Below, piece after piece: positions 1 to 11,439 of a stretch of 64,000 nucleotides of DNA. Positions within the stretch are counted from its first letter, which is position 1; each line of letters begins with the position of its first letter. A model generated the notes under the pieces. It ran no database searches. It was not told the DNA's origin and saw only the letters and a program-made list of their open reading frames with translations. Source of the stretch: Actinomadura sp. WMMA1423. GTDB taxonomy: Bacteria; Actinomycetota; Actinomycetes; Streptosporangiales; Streptosporangiaceae. The stretch is from assembly GCF_006547145.1 (NCBI RefSeq), contig NZ_CP041244.1, forward strand, positions 186,001 to 250,000, in the 5' to 3' direction. A program made the position numbers and the translations under genes.

Positions 1-692
1 GCCCGGCGGCCCTCCCGCTCCAGCACCATCATCGCCACCAGCGACAGCCCCGCGCCGCCGATCAGCATCAGGTGCGTCGGCCCCCACAGCGTCACGTCCT
101 GCCCGAAGATGCGGTGCCACACGTCGTCGAGGGGGAACCCCAGCAGCGCGTAGAAGCCGGCGCCCGCCAGCAGCACCCCGCCCACCGGGGCGTGCCAGTC
201 CCGGGTGATCCGCACCGATGCCGCGCCGGGGCGCTCGCCCTTGGGCAGCACCACGGCCAGCACGCCGGAGGTGAAGATCCCGAACAGTCCGATCAGGATG
301 GGGTAGTGGGCGATGTTGGCCAGCGGCCCCTCGTCCCGGCCGTGCGAGATGTGCAGGGAGATGTCCCAGTACATCCCGAGGAGCGCGACCATCAGCGACA
401 CCATCGCCACCGGGATCGGCAGCGCCGCCCACCCGGGGGTGCCGCGGCCCGGGCCCCGCGCCGCCACGTCCGCCGCGCGCGCCAGCACCGTGACGCGGCC
501 GCTGCGGTGCCCCCACCCGAGCACCAGCAGCGCCGCCGTCAGGACGCCTGCGGCGCCCGAGGCGATGAGGATCTGGTCCAGCGCCGCGCCGCCCGCCGGC
601 CTGGCGGGCGCCCCGGCGGCCAGCCGCGCCGCGATCCCCGCGCCGGCGCCGCCGATCCGCGCGCCCGTGCCCGTCACGTGCTCCAACACCAC
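1..692 (-). CDS. Multi-pass membrane protein, 3' end cut by window
   Basis: Reading the minus strand from a GTG at 692 gives about 230 codons that run off the left edge, so the C-terminus is missing. A GGGAG sequence just upstream supports this start. The protein has a Gly/Ala-rich N-terminus, then several hydrophobic segments (LIASGAAGVLTAALLVLG, IPVAMVSLMVALLGMYWD, YPILIGLFGIFTSGVLAVVL). A charged motif, MYWDISLHISHGRDEG, follows one membrane segment and looks conserved-family-like. It is divergent from a cupredoxin-like lipoprotein and a second membrane protein, which suggests a shared copper or respiratory role; that link is inference. I do not recognise a named family with confidence. 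The plus-strand open frames over this region are low-complexity shadows. Confidence 0.72.
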   Translation of the reverse strand, partial: MVLEHVTGTGARIGGAGAGIAARLAAGAPARPAGGAALDQILIASGAAGVLTAALLVLGWGHRSGRVTVLARAADVAARGPGRGTPGWAALPIPVAMVSLMVALLGMYWDISLHISHGRDEGPLANIAHYPILIGLFGIFTSGVLAVVLPKGERPGAASVRITRDWHAPVGGVLLAGAGFYALLGFPLDDVWHRIFGQDVTLWGPTHLMLIGGAGLSLVAMMVLEREGRR

Positions 693-826
693 TGCTCCCT
701 CGCCGCAGGAACCGGGACGACCCGCTTCCGCCGGGACGACCCCCTGCCCGGAGTATGTCACTTTCCAATGTGTCATTGTCTAGTGTCACAATCTGTGGTG
801 TGCGACACCGGGACGGAAGGGGAGCC

Positions 827-1270
827 ATGCGGCGGGCACGAACGGGAGCGGTCACGACGGCGGTCACGACGGTGCTGGCGGCGGTACTGACGGCGGCGGC
901 CGGGTGCGGGGAGCCCGCGCCCGAGGCCTCGCCGAGCGCCCGGACCTCCGCCCCCTCCGGAGCGGGACCGAGCGCGTCCGGGCCCGCACCGGGCGCGTCC
1001 GGGCCGTCCGCCGTCCGGATCGCCGTCACCGTGACCGGCGGGAAGGCGCACACCGCGCACCGCCGCGTGAAGGTGCCGCGCGGCGCGGCGGTCGAGATCA
1101 CCGTCACCGGCGACACCGCCGACGAGTTCCACCTGCACGGCTACGACCGCGAACTGGAGCTCGCCCCCGGACGGACCGCCGTCCTGCGGTTCACCGCCGA
1201 CACCCCGGGCGTGTTCGAGGCCGAGCTGCACCACTCCGGCGCCCGCGTCCTCGAACTCCAGGTCGGCTGA
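827..1270 (+). CDS. Cupredoxin-like lipoprotein
   Basis: A 147-residue secreted lipoprotein. The ATG at 827 follows GGAAGGGGAG, which favours it over the upstream ATG at 755. The N-terminus has basic residues, a hydrophobic stretch and a lipobox ending in AAGC, so the mature protein should be anchored outside the membrane. A Ser/Pro/Ala-rich linker follows. The C-terminal ~80 residues resemble an EfeO-type cupredoxin domain, with FHLHGYD and a late GVFEAELHHSG strand supplying candidate histidine ligands. Such domains bind copper or act in metal or electron transfer; here that is inferred from fold resemblance. It is followed 3 bp later by a membrane protein, so the two are probably co-transcribed. 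Confidence 0.82.
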   Translation: MRRARTGAVTTAVTTVLAAVLTAAAGCGEPAPEASPSARTSAPSGAGPSASGPAPGASGPSAVRIAVTVTGGKAHTAHRRVKVPRGAAVEITVTGDTADEFHLHGYDRELELAPGRTAVLRFTADTPGVFEAELHHSGARVLELQVG

Positions 1271-1273
1271 CCC

Positions 1274-2578
1274 GTGCACGTGCTCGCCCACGGGCTCGGC
1301 GGCCGCACCGACCTGCCCCTGGACGCCGTCGCCGCCATCGCCGGCGGGGGCCTGGCCGTCGCGGCGTCCTTCCTCGCCCTCACCGCCGCGTGGAAACGGC
1401 CCCGCCTCCACCCCGGCGCCGGCCGCCCGCTGCCGCCCGCACTCGCCCGCCTGCTCGACGCGCCCGCCCTCACCGCCGCCGGACGCGCCCTCGCCCTGGC
1501 CGCGACAGCCCTCGTCGTCGCCGTCGCGTTCGCCGGGCCGCCCTCCGACACCCGCAACCTCGCGCCCTGGGCGCTGTACGTGACGTTCTGGGTGGGCCTC
1601 GTCCCCGCCAGCGTCCTACTCGGGCCCGTGTGGCGGCGCGTCAACCCCCTGCGGACCCTGCACGCCGCGCTCTGCCGCGCCACCCGCACCCCGCCCTCAG
1701 GGCGCCGCGCCCTGCCCGAACGGGTCGGCTACTGGCCCGCCGCGGCCTGGCTCACCGGGTTCGTCTGGCTGGAACTGGTCGCACCGCACCGCTCCGACCC
1801 GCGCCTGGTCGGCGCCCTCGTCCTCGCCTACGCCGCCTGCAACCTCGCCCTGGCCTGGTGGTTCGGCCGCGACTGGTTCACCCGCGGGGACGGGTTCGAG
1901 GCCTACTCCAGCCTCCTGGCCCGGCTGTGCCCGATCGGACGGCGCGGCGACGGCGCCCTCGTCCTGCGCACCCCGCTGACCGGCATCATGAAGGGCGACC
2001 CCGAACCCGGCCTCACCGCCACCGCCTGCGTGCTGATCGGCTCGACCGGGTTCGACGGCGTCACCCGCACCACCTACTGGCGCGACAACGTCGACCCCTC
2101 CAGCGTCCCCGCCGGAACCCTGGGCCTGGCCTGCGCCGTCGGCGCCGTCGCGGCCCTGTACGTAGCGGCGCTGCGGCTCAGCGCGCGGCTGACCGGCCAG
2201 GACCCGGCCACCCGGGCGGGGCCCGCGCGGTTCGCCGCGACCCTGCTGCCGATCGCCCTCGGTTACACCGTCGCCCACTACTTCTCGTTCTTCGTCCTGG
2301 AAGGCCAGACCACCGCCATCCTCGCCAGCGACCCCTTCGGGACGGGACTGAACCTGCTCGGCTCCACCGGCAACCGCGTCGACTACGGCCTCGCCGGACC
2401 GACCCTCGTCGCGCAGGTGCAGGTCAACGCGATCGTCCTCGGCCACATCGCCGGAACCATCGCTGCGCACGACCTCGCCCTGCGCGGCCCCGGCCGGGCC
2501 GCGCGCGGACAGCTCCCCATCGCGGCCGTCATGATCGCCCTCACCTGCGCCGGCCTGTTCGCCCTGCTGAGCGGCTGA
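1274..2578 (+). CDS. Polytopic membrane protein
   Basis: A 434-residue integral membrane protein starting at a GTG 3 bp after the cupredoxin-like gene, so translation is probably coupled. I count about eight or nine hydrophobic segments, for example AVAAIAGGGLAVAASFLALT, LALAATALVVAVAFAGP and GQLPIAAVMIALTCAGLFAL. Between them are soluble loops with conserved-looking charged motifs (RRVNPLRTLH; YWRDNVDPSS). No catalytic motif or named domain is recognised. The neighbouring lipoprotein and the divergent membrane protein suggest a membrane complex, perhaps connected with copper or respiratory assembly, but this is inference. Confidence 0.75.
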   Translation: MHVLAHGLGGRTDLPLDAVAAIAGGGLAVAASFLALTAAWKRPRLHPGAGRPLPPALARLLDAPALTAAGRALALAATALVVAVAFAGPPSDTRNLAPWALYVTFWVGLVPASVLLGPVWRRVNPLRTLHAALCRATRTPPSGRRALPERVGYWPAAAWLTGFVWLELVAPHRSDPRLVGALVLAYAACNLALAWWFGRDWFTRGDGFEAYSSLLARLCPIGRRGDGALVLRTPLTGIMKGDPEPGLTATACVLIGSTGFDGVTRTTYWRDNVDPSSVPAGTLGLACAVGAVAALYVAALRLSARLTGQDPATRAGPARFAATLLPIALGYTVAHYFSFFVLEGQTTAILASDPFGTGLNLLGSTGNRVDYGLAGPTLVAQVQVNAIVLGHIAGTIAAHDLALRGPGRAARGQLPIAAVMIALTCAGLFALLSG

Positions 2579-2628
2579 CCGCAGGGGTGGACGGCGCGGC
2601 GGCGGCGCACCCATCGGCGACCGGTTCC

Positions 2629-2634
2629 TAGAGT
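2629..2634 (+). promoter_or_regulatory. Leaderless -10 element for PPOX gene
   Basis: TAGAGT lies 7 nt upstream of the ATG at 2642 with no Shine-Dalgarno between them. This is the usual actinobacterial leaderless arrangement and places the transcription start at or next to the start codon. Confidence 0.55.
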
Positions 2635-2641
2635 GGCGGGC

Positions 2642-3112
2642 ATGGCTCCTTCGATCGCCACCGCGAACCGCGTCGACCGTTCCGAACTACTGGAGTTCCT
2701 GCGCCCCCGCCACCACGCGCTGCTGTCCACCGCCCGCTCCGACGGGCGGCCCCAGATGTCGCCCGTGACGTGCGGGGTCGACGAGCAGGGCCGCATCGTC
2801 ATCTCCACCTACCCCGAACGGGTCAAGGCCCGCAACGCCCGCCGCGACCCGCGCGTGTCGGTGTGCGTGCTGTCCGACGACTTCAACGGCCCCTACGTCC
2901 AGGTGGACGGCACCGCCGAGGTCATCGACATGCCCGAGGCGGCGGACGCCCTCGTCGACTACTACCGCTGCATCGCGGGGGAGCACCCCGACTGGGACGA
3001 GTACCGGGAGGCGATGCGGCGCCAGGACAAGTCCCTCATCCGCGTCACCATCGAGAGGTGGGGGCCGATCGCGACCGGCGGGTTCCCCGCCCGCCTGGCC
3101 CCCGGCGACTAG
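2642..3112 (+). CDS. PPOX-class F420-dependent oxidoreductase-like protein
   Basis: A 156-residue split-beta-barrel protein of the pyridoxamine-phosphate-oxidase-like superfamily. The N-terminal part, HHALLSTARSDGRPQMSPVT, followed by a VISTYPERVKARNARRDPRV segment, is typical of the F420-binding actinobacterial branch. The C-terminus reads IERWGPIATGG. Such proteins reduce substrates with F420H2 or bind flavin; the substrate cannot be told from sequence. The ATG at 2642 lies 7 nt after a TAGAGT element at 2629-2634, indicating a leaderless transcript, and this decides against the earlier in-frame GTG at 2633. It is convergent with the UvrA-like gene, with only 9 bp between stops. Confidence 0.85.
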   Translation: MAPSIATANRVDRSELLEFLRPRHHALLSTARSDGRPQMSPVTCGVDEQGRIVISTYPERVKARNARRDPRVSVCVLSDDFNGPYVQVDGTAEVIDMPEAADALVDYYRCIAGEHPDWDEYREAMRRQDKSLIRVTIERWGPIATGGFPARLAPGD

Positions 3113-3121
3113 CGCCGCCGA

Positions 3122-5446
<2,325 letters not shown>

Positions 5447-5464
5447 GGCCGCCACGCTAGGCAC

Positions 5465-5491
5465 CAATGAGGCCAGAAACTGGCCTCATTG
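5465..5491. promoter_or_regulatory. Perfect palindromic operator between uvrA-like and WYL genes
   Basis: Two perfect 11-nt arms, CAATGAGGCCA and TGGCCTCATTG, flank a 5-nt spacer GAAAC. The element begins 18 bp upstream of the UvrA-like start and ends 16 bp before the WYL start, so it overlaps both promoters. A homodimeric regulator binding here could repress or activate both genes. Confidence 0.8.
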
Positions 5492-5507
5492 TCCGCATAC
5501 TGGGGGC

Positions 5508-6461
5508 ATGTCGTCCGAACGTCTGCTGCGGCTGCTGTCGCTGCTGCAAACCCGCCGGGAATGGAGCGGGCCCGAGCTGTGCGACCGCCTGGGCGTCAGC
5601 GCGCGGACCGTCCGCCGCGACATCGAGCGGCTTCGCGGCCTCGGCTACCCGGTGCACGCCTCGCTCGGCGCGGCCGGCGGCTACGTGCTGGAGGCCGGCG
5701 CCGCGATGCCCCCGCTGCTGCTGGACGACGAGGAGGCCGTCGCGATCGCCGTCGGGCTCCGCACCGCCACCGGGGGTGCGGTCGAGGGCATCGCCGAGGC
5801 GTCGGTGCGCGCCCTGGCCAAGCTCGAACAGGTCCTGCCCGCGCGGCTGCGGCGCCGCGTCACGGCACTGCACGCCGCCACCACGACTCTGGGCGACCCG
5901 CCCGCCGGGCCGGTCGCCGACCCCGAGACCCTGACGGTGCTGGCCGCCGCGTGCCGCGACCACGAGCGCGTCCGCTTCACCTACCGCGACGGCGCCGAGC
6001 GGGAGACCCGGCGCCTGGCCGAGCCGCACGGCCTGGTGTCGGCGGGACGGCGCTGGTACCTCGTCGCGTTCGACACCGGCCGCGACGACTGGCGGATCTT
6101 CCGCGTCGACCGTGTGTCCGGCCCGCTGCCGACCGGCGTCCGGTGCCCGCCGCGCGAGCTGCCCGCCGCCGGCACCGCCGAGTTCGTCACCCGCTTCCTG
6201 GCCGGGACGCAGCCCGCGACGCGGGCGGTGCTGCTCGTGCACGCCTCCGCGCGGGAGCTGGCGGACCGTTTCCGCGTGACCGGCGCGGAGGTCGAGCCGG
6301 TCGACGAGAGCACCTGCGTGCTGCGCACCGCCGCCGACTCCCTGGAATGGACGGCGCTGCGCATCGCCTACCTCGACATCGCCTTCGAGATCCGCGAGCC
6401 CGCCGAGCTGCGCGGCCGCGTCGCGGCCATGGCGGAACGCCTCGCCCGCGCCGCCCGCTGA
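5508..6461 (+). CDS. WYL-domain HTH transcriptional regulator
   Basis: A 317-residue YafY/WYL-type regulator. Residues ~1-60 form a winged HTH (RLLRLLSLLQTRREW, then LGVSARTVRRDIERLRGLGY). A WYL domain follows around residues 140-230, with GRRWYLVAFDTGRDDWRIFR as the core, then a C-terminal WCX-like extension. WYL proteins often sense nucleic acid or DNA-damage-related ligands. The ATG at 5508 follows a CATACT -10-like hexamer by 6 nt, so the mRNA may be leaderless. The divergent UvrA-like gene and the intervening palindrome make it the likely local and autogenous regulator. Confidence 0.9.
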   Translation: MSSERLLRLLSLLQTRREWSGPELCDRLGVSARTVRRDIERLRGLGYPVHASLGAAGGYVLEAGAAMPPLLLDDEEAVAIAVGLRTATGGAVEGIAEASVRALAKLEQVLPARLRRRVTALHAATTTLGDPPAGPVADPETLTVLAAACRDHERVRFTYRDGAERETRRLAEPHGLVSAGRRWYLVAFDTGRDDWRIFRVDRVSGPLPTGVRCPPRELPAAGTAEFVTRFLAGTQPATRAVLLVHASARELADRFRVTGAEVEPVDESTCVLRTAADSLEWTALRIAYLDIAFEIREPAELRGRVAAMAERLARAAR

Positions 6462-6521
6462 CGCCGCCCGCAGGCCCCTCCGGGGGCGGTTCGAGGGCGG
6501 CGCCGAGACGGCCCGCCCTAC

Positions 6522-6538
6522 CTGACAGAAGGTGTCAG
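6522..6538. promoter_or_regulatory. Inverted repeat upstream of VOC gene
   Basis: CTGACA, spacer GAAGG, TGTCAG form a perfect 6-nt-arm inverted repeat 47 bp before the VOC start codon, within the probable promoter. It is a candidate operator for a dimeric regulator, possibly the adjacent WYL protein, although its sequence differs from the palindrome at 5465-5491. Confidence 0.4.
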
Positions 6539-6585
6539 CTTCCTCTGGAAACCTGAGGGCGTACCGACCACGAAGGAGCCGAAAT

Positions 6586-6957
6586 ATGCCCGGTATCGCG
6601 GAATTCGCCGCCGTCAGCATCGACTGCCCAGAACCGCCGGCGCTCGCCGCGTTCTACGCGGCGGTGACCGGAGGCGAGGTCACCTACGACACCCCCGAGG
6701 CATCCGCCGTCAAGCTGCCGGGCGGCATGGACGTCTACTTCCAGGGCGTCGCCGGTCACCGGCCCCCGACCTGGCCCGAAGGGGACCGGCCCCAGCAGTT
6801 CCACCTCGACTTCTACGTCGACGACCTCGACAAGGCCGAGGAGACGGTCACCGGCCTCGGCGGCGGCAAGCCCGACTTCCAGCCCGGCGGCGACCACTGG
6901 CGCGTCCTCACCGACCCCGCAGGCCACCCGTTCTGCGTCTGCGTCCGCCAGAACTGA
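6586..6957 (+). CDS. VOC-family (glyoxalase-like) protein
   Basis: A 123-residue single-module vicinal-oxygen-chelate protein. The N-terminal beta-alpha unit SIDCPEPPALAAFYAAVTGG and the C-terminal WRVLTDPAGHPFCVCVRQN are typical of small actinobacterial glyoxalase-like proteins. FHLDFYVDDLDKAEE marks the second beta-alpha repeat. Family members bind a metal and catalyse isomerisation, dioxygenation or fosfomycin/bleomycin-type resistance; the substrate here is unknown. The ATG at 6586 is preceded by AAGGAG at a good distance, which rules out the upstream in-frame start at 6532. Confidence 0.87.
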   Translation: MPGIAEFAAVSIDCPEPPALAAFYAAVTGGEVTYDTPEASAVKLPGGMDVYFQGVAGHRPPTWPEGDRPQQFHLDFYVDDLDKAEETVTGLGGGKPDFQPGGDHWRVLTDPAGHPFCVCVRQN

Positions 6958-7066
6958 CCCTCCGCCCGGCGGTCGGCCGAGTCGCGGCGCACCGCCCTGA
7001 CCGGCCGCCGCATGAGGACGACCTGCCGCAAACCGGCGCGCCCGACGCCCCTCGGCGGCCGGCGCG

Positions 7067-8443
7067 CTAGGCGAGGACCCGCACCGGCAGGCCGCCGCGC
7101 GGGCGCATCGCGGTCACGCTCGTCGGCGTGGCGGCGGTGGAGACCAGGGACAGCCGGGTGCGGCGCAGCAGGCACGCCAGCATCGTCTTGATCTCCACCG
7201 TCGCCAATGTCGAGCCGATGCACCGGTGCGGGCCTCCGCCGAACGGCAGGTACGTCGCGGGCGTGGTCGGCCGGTACAGCGCCGACGACCGGTCCCACCG
7301 CTCGGGCCGGAACCGGCCCGCCTGCGGCCACACCTCCGGCATCCGGTGGGTGACGAACGGCGAGTAGAACACCATCGCGCCCGCCGGGACCCGGTGCCCG
7401 CCGTAGGAGAAGTCCTCGACCGGGACGCGGGCGCTGAGCACGGCGGGCGGGAAGAGCCGCAGCGTCTCGTTCACCACCCCGTCCAGGTACTCCAGCGCGG
7501 GCAGGTCGGCGGCCTCGACCGGCCGGTCGCCGACCACCTCGGCCACCTCCCGCCGCGCCCGCTCCTCGGCCTCCGGGTGGGCCAGCAGCGCGTACACCGC
7601 CCACGCCATCGCGGCGCTGGTGGTGTCGTAGCCGGCCGAGATGAGGCTGATGACCTGGTCCTGGAGCTCCTGGCGGGTCAGGCCCGCGCCGTCCTCGTCG
7701 CGCGAGGCCAGCAGCATCCCCAGCACGTCGTCGTACTCGCCGCCCTCGCGCAGCCGCCGCTCTATCTCCTCGTCCACCCGCCGGGCGACCAGCGCGCGGG
7801 ACGCCGCGACGCGCCGCATGTAGGGGTTGGGCACCGACCGCAGCACCATCTGCAGCACGAAGTTGCGGTCCACGGCGGCGAGCGCGTCCTGCAGCCGCCG
7901 CCCGATCACCTCGCTGTCGGCGGCGAGCCGGTCCCCGAACAGCACCTCGACGGTGGAGCGGCGGATGACCCCGCGCAGCTCGGCGTAGGCGTCCAGGGTC
8001 TGCCCGGGGCGCCAGGTCTCCAGCGCCGCGTCGGTATTGGCCGCCATCCGCTCCACGTACCCGCCGACGCGCCGGTGGTGGAACGCCGGCTGGACGAGCC
8101 GTCGCCGCCGCCGGTGGTCGGCGCCGTCGCTGACGATCAGCGCGGTCTCGCCGTTCACCGGCACCAGCAGGTCGAACGCCTCACGCCAGCGGAACAGGCC
8201 CGAGTTGGCGAACACGAACGCGTTGGCGTCGGGGCCGAACAGGTGCACGAACGGCATCCGGCGCGTGCCGACGACGGCGACCGGGCCCGCCGCCGCGTGC
8301 AGGCGCAGCAGGCTCGCGCACGGGTTCAGCGTGAACCCGATCCCGTGCCGGACCGTCAGGGAGAGGGAGGGGCCCCGCGCCGCCGCGACGGCCGCGCGGG
8401 CCTTGCCGGGACGGGGCGCGCGTACCGGGATGTCGGGTGCCAC
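7067..8443 (-). CDS. Cytochrome P450
   Basis: A 458-residue class I bacterial P450. It has the I-helix oxygen-activation motif (SAGYDTTS), the K-helix ExxR (ETLR), a PERF-like FRPERWD and the haem-thiolate loop [10 protein letters not shown], with Cys as fifth ligand. It is soluble and must take electrons from a ferredoxin encoded elsewhere. The GTG at 8443 ([10 protein letters not shown]) gives a normal P450 length; the open frame continues upstream, but that part overlaps the divergent IclR promoter. Substrate is unknown. It is divergent from an IclR regulator that may control it. Confidence 0.92.
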   Translation of the reverse strand: MAPDIPVRAPRPGKARAAVAAARGPSLSLTVRHGIGFTLNPCASLLRLHAAAGPVAVVGTRRMPFVHLFGPDANAFVFANSGLFRWREAFDLLVPVNGETALIVSDGADHRRRRRLVQPAFHHRRVGGYVERMAANTDAALETWRPGQTLDAYAELRGVIRRSTVEVLFGDRLAADSEVIGRRLQDALAAVDRNFVLQMVLRSVPNPYMRRVAASRALVARRVDEEIERRLREGGEYDDVLGMLLASRDEDGAGLTRQELQDQVISLISAGYDTTSAAMAWAVYALLAHPEAEERARREVAEVVGDRPVEAADLPALEYLDGVVNETLRLFPPAVLSARVPVEDFSYGGHRVPAGAMVFYSPFVTHRMPEVWPQAGRFRPERWDRSSALYRPTTPATYLPFGGGPHRCIGSTLATVEIKTMLACLLRRTRLSLVSTAATPTSVTAMRPRGGLPVRVLA

Positions 8444-8504
8444 GGGCCCAACTATGGCACGCCCCGGCGAGTCGCGGGCCGGACCCGATGGGAGGATGGG
8501 ACAC

Positions 8505-9281
8505 GTGACGGACGACCGCGCGGAAGGGACCCACCGGCCGAAGCCGGGCACGCAGACGGTGGACCGCTGCGTGGCGGTGCTGCGCTCCTTCGAGGACGCC
8601 GCCCGGCAGACCCCCACCGAGGTCGCGCACCACCTCGGCCTGTCGGTCAGCACCGCGCACCGCATCGTGCGCGCCCTGCACGACACCGGGATGCTCGCGC
8701 AGGACCCCGCGACCGAGCGGTACTTCCTCGGCCCCACCACCGCCATCCTCGGCCGCCTGGCGCTGGAGCGGATGGGCGCGACCCTGCTGCAGCCCGAGCT
8801 GACCGCGCTGCGCGACGGGACGGGCGAGGCGGTGAGCCTCGGCGTGCGGGCGGGCGACGAGGTCGCGGTGCTGCTGCACCTGCCCTCGGTGCATCCGCTG
8901 CGCTACGACCAGCCGCCCGGCGACCGCAACCCCATCCACACGTGCGCGATGGGCAAGGCGCTGCTGGCCTTCGACGACGACCCGATCGCGATGGACGAGC
9001 CGTTCGCCCGCCACACCCCGGCGACCCTCACCACCCGCGCCGCGCTGGAGGCCGACCTGCGGGGCGTCCGCGAGCGCGGCTACTCCCTCAACGACGAGGA
9101 GCGCCTCGCCGGCGTCCGAGCCGTGGCCGCGCCGGTCCGCGACGGCGGCGGGCGCGTGTTCGCGGCCGTCGCGCTGCAGGGCCCCTCGGTGCGGTTCGGC
9201 GACGAGCGGCTGCCCGTCCTGGCCGAGGCCGTGCTGGCCGCCGCAGGACGCCTCACCGACCTGCACCGCCACCTGTCCTAG
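8505..9281 (+). CDS. IclR-family transcriptional regulator
   Basis: A 258-residue regulator with an N-terminal winged HTH ([20 protein letters not shown]) and a C-terminal IclR effector domain containing [10 protein letters not shown] and RGYSLNDEE, both family-typical. IclR proteins usually control catabolic operons in response to small aromatic or carboxylic ligands. GTG at 8505 is chosen because GGAGG at 8491-8495 is well spaced for it, whereas the in-frame ATG at 8496 overlaps that site. It is divergent from the P450, which is its most likely target, and converges with the LysR gene. Confidence 0.92.
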   Translation: MTDDRAEGTHRPKPGTQTVDRCVAVLRSFEDAARQTPTEVAHHLGLSVSTAHRIVRALHDTGMLAQDPATERYFLGPTTAILGRLALERMGATLLQPELTALRDGTGEAVSLGVRAGDEVAVLLHLPSVHPLRYDQPPGDRNPIHTCAMGKALLAFDDDPIAMDEPFARHTPATLTTRAALEADLRGVRERGYSLNDEERLAGVRAVAAPVRDGGGRVFAAVALQGPSVRFGDERLPVLAEAVLAAAGRLTDLHRHLS

Positions 9282-9310
9282 CGCCCCGGCCGCCCGGCGG
9301 GTCGAGCCGT

Positions 9311-10213
9311 TCAGCTCGGGGCCGCCTCGGCGGGGGAGGCCGCCAGCTCGTCCAGCAGCGCCGCGACCGCCGGGGGCCGCGGGCCCGCCGGGACGACCGC
9401 GCTGATGCGGCGGCCGCCGACGCCGCGCACGTCGGGTACCGCGACGCCCGGCTCGGTGTGCAGGCCGAGCGCCAGCGCGGGCAGCGTCGTCACCGCCAGG
9501 CCCCGCGCGACCAGCCGCTGGATCGCGACGTGGTCCTCGGTGGCGAACGCGATGTCGGGAGTGAACCCGGCCCTGCGGCACGCCCACCGCAGGTGGTCGC
9601 GGCACCGCGCGCAGCCCGACGCCCACGTCTCCCCGGCCAGGTCCTCCAGGCGCGGCCGCTCCGCCGACGCCACCGGATGCGCGGCCGGGACCAGCAGCCG
9701 CAGCGGGTCGTCGCGCAGCACGACCTCCCGGAACCGCGAGTCGGTGTCCGGCGGCGCGGACGCGTGCCGGAACACCACCGCGATGTCGGTGTCCCCGGCG
9801 CGCAGCAGCGCCATCGCCTCGGGCGGCTCGGCGTCGACCAGCGTGACCGACACCCCCGGCGCGCGGGCGCGCAGCCGGGCCAGGGCGTCGGGCAGCAGCC
9901 CGCCCGCCGCCGTCGGGAACACCGCCACCCGCACCCGCCCGGCGCGCAGCCCCGCGACCGCGGCGATCTGCTCCTCGGCGTCGTCCATGCGGGCCAGGAC
10001 GTCCTCGACGTGCTCCACCAGGATCCGGCCCGCCTCGGTCAGCCGCACGCCGCGGCCGTGCCGGACCACCAGCGGGGTGCCGACCTCGGCCTCCAGCCGC
10101 GCGATGTGGTGCGACACCGCGGGCTGGGTGTAGGAGAGGGACCGGGCGGCGGCGGTCATCGAGCCGAGCCGGGCCACCTCGCGCAGGATCCGGCCCCGGT
10201 GCAGGTCCAGCAT
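9311..10213 (-). CDS. LysR-family transcriptional regulator
   Basis: A 300-residue LTTR. Residues ~1-60 are the HTH ([20 protein letters not shown], then [12 protein letters not shown]) followed by the linker helix. The C-terminal periplasmic-binding-like effector domain contains [16 protein letters not shown], a local Cys cluster. It is divergent from a class V aminotransferase with a short T-N11-A palindrome between them, so that gene is the likely target. Confidence 0.92.
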   Translation of the reverse strand: MLDLHRGRILREVARLGSMTAAARSLSYTQPAVSHHIARLEAEVGTPLVVRHGRGVRLTEAGRILVEHVEDVLARMDDAEEQIAAVAGLRAGRVRVAVFPTAAGGLLPDALARLRARAPGVSVTLVDAEPPEAMALLRAGDTDIAVVFRHASAPPDTDSRFREVVLRDDPLRLLVPAAHPVASAERPRLEDLAGETWASGCARCRDHLRWACRRAGFTPDIAFATEDHVAIQRLVARGLAVTTLPALALGLHTEPGVAVPDVRGVGGRRISAVVPAGPRPPAVAALLDELAASPAEAAPS

Positions 10214-10224
10214 CCCCGCAAGGT

Positions 10225-10239
10225 ATCAACGGAACTGAT
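10225..10239. promoter_or_regulatory. Candidate LysR box
   Basis: ATCA and TGAT flank ACGGAAC, giving the T-N11-A pattern that LTTRs recognise. It lies 12 bp upstream of the LysR start and about 60 bp before the divergent aminotransferase. Confidence 0.45.
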
Positions 10240-10297
10240 GGGCCGCCAAGAAAACCGTACTTTGTGCTATGGCCCGGCGGTGCCCCACGATCGGGGC

Positions 10298-11356
10298 ATG
10301 AGCCTTTCCCTGCGGGACGCGCAGCGCGAGTTCGGCGCCGGCGTCGCCTTCCTCAACACCGCCACCTACGGTCTGCCGCCGCGCGCCGCGCACGAGGCGA
10401 TGCTGGCGACCGAGCGCGACCGGGCCGCCGGGGTGCTGGCCCCCGGCGCGCTCGACGAGGCGGTGACCAGGTCCCGGGAGGCGTTCGCGCGGCTCCTCGG
10501 CGTCCCCGCCGAGCGGGTCGCGTGCGGCCCGCAGGTCTCCTACTTCACCGGGCTGGTCGCGGCGTCGCTGCCCGCCGGCGCCGAGGTGCTCGTCGCCGAC
10601 GGCGACTTCACCTCGCTGCTGTTCCCGTTCGCCGCCCGCCCGGACCTGGGCGTGCGGTCCGTCCCGCTGGAGCGCCTCGCCGAGGAGGTCCGCGCGGGCA
10701 CCGGCCTGGTCGCGGTGTCGGCGGTGCAGTCCGCCGACGGCCGCATCGCCCCCATGGACGGCCTCCTCGACGCCGCCCGCGCGCACGGCGCACGCGTCCT
10801 GCTGGACGCCACCCAGGCCGCCGGCTGGCTCCCGCTGCCCGCCGACCGCGTCGACTGGCTGGTCGCCGGCGGCTACAAGTGGCTGCTCGGCCCGCGCGGG
10901 ACCTGCTTCCTGGCCGGCACCCGCGAGGCCCTGGACGCCCTGCCCGCCATCGGCGCCGGCTGGTACGCCGGCGCCGACATCTGGGACTCCATCTACGGGC
11001 TGCCGCTGCGGCTGGCCGACGACGCCCGCCGCCTGGACCTGTCCCCGGCGTGGCAGTGCTGGGCCGGGCACGCCCCGGCGCTGGAACTGCTGGAACAGGT
11101 CGGGATCCCCGCCGTCCACGACCACGACGTCGCGCTGGCGCGCCGGTTCGCCGCCGGGCTCGGCCTCCCGCCGGGCGACTCGGCCATCGTGTCGGTGCCC
11201 GTCCCGGACGGCACCGCCGACCTGCTGCGCCGGGCCGGGGTGATCGCCACCGTCCGCGCCGGGCGGCTGCGCTGCGCCTTCCACCTCAGCACCACCGAGG
11301 CCGACGTCGACAAGGCCGTCGGGCTGCTCGCCCCGCTCGTCCGCGCCGCCGGGTGA
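10298..11356 (+). CDS. Class V PLP-dependent aminotransferase/desulfurase-like protein
   Basis: A 352-residue fold-type I PLP enzyme of the IscS/kynureninase superfamily. Diagnostic features are [13 protein letters not shown] near the N-terminus, the cofactor-binding DATQAAGW, and [11 protein letters not shown] carrying the Schiff-base lysine. No conserved C-terminal catalytic Cys loop typical of cysteine desulfurases is evident, so an aminotransferase, lyase or epimerase role is as likely. The ATG at 10298 is the first that keeps the family N-terminus; the open frame upstream is antisense to LysR and P450. It is probably regulated by the divergent LysR protein. Confidence 0.87.
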   Translation: MSLSLRDAQREFGAGVAFLNTATYGLPPRAAHEAMLATERDRAAGVLAPGALDEAVTRSREAFARLLGVPAERVACGPQVSYFTGLVAASLPAGAEVLVADGDFTSLLFPFAARPDLGVRSVPLERLAEEVRAGTGLVAVSAVQSADGRIAPMDGLLDAARAHGARVLLDATQAAGWLPLPADRVDWLVAGGYKWLLGPRGTCFLAGTREALDALPAIGAGWYAGADIWDSIYGLPLRLADDARRLDLSPAWQCWAGHAPALELLEQVGIPAVHDHDVALARRFAAGLGLPPGDSAIVSVPVPDGTADLLRRAGVIATVRAGRLRCAFHLSTTEADVDKAVGLLAPLVRAAG

Positions 11357-11426
11357 AGTTCTTACAAGGTTCGAACAAGGTGCCTTGACCGGCCCTTCCA
11401 GGCGGTCCCGGCCGCGCCCCGCGCCC

Positions 11427-11432
11427 TACGTT
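11427..11432 (+). promoter_or_regulatory. Leaderless -10 element for epimerase operon
   Basis: TACGTT is followed by 7 nt and the ATG at 11440, with no Shine-Dalgarno. This marks the likely promoter for the seven-gene operon. Confidence 0.5.
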
Positions 11433-11439
11433 CGTGCGC

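Noticed and set aside
72-890. Plus-strand frame of 272 codons at the left edge.
   Set aside because: It is basic, low-complexity and antisense to a membrane protein with good hydrophobic segments and a start with GGGAG upstream.
7226-10290. Very long plus-strand frame upstream of the aminotransferase.
   Set aside because: It is antisense to the P450 and LysR genes and overlaps IclR out of frame; only the part after 10298 is a real gene.
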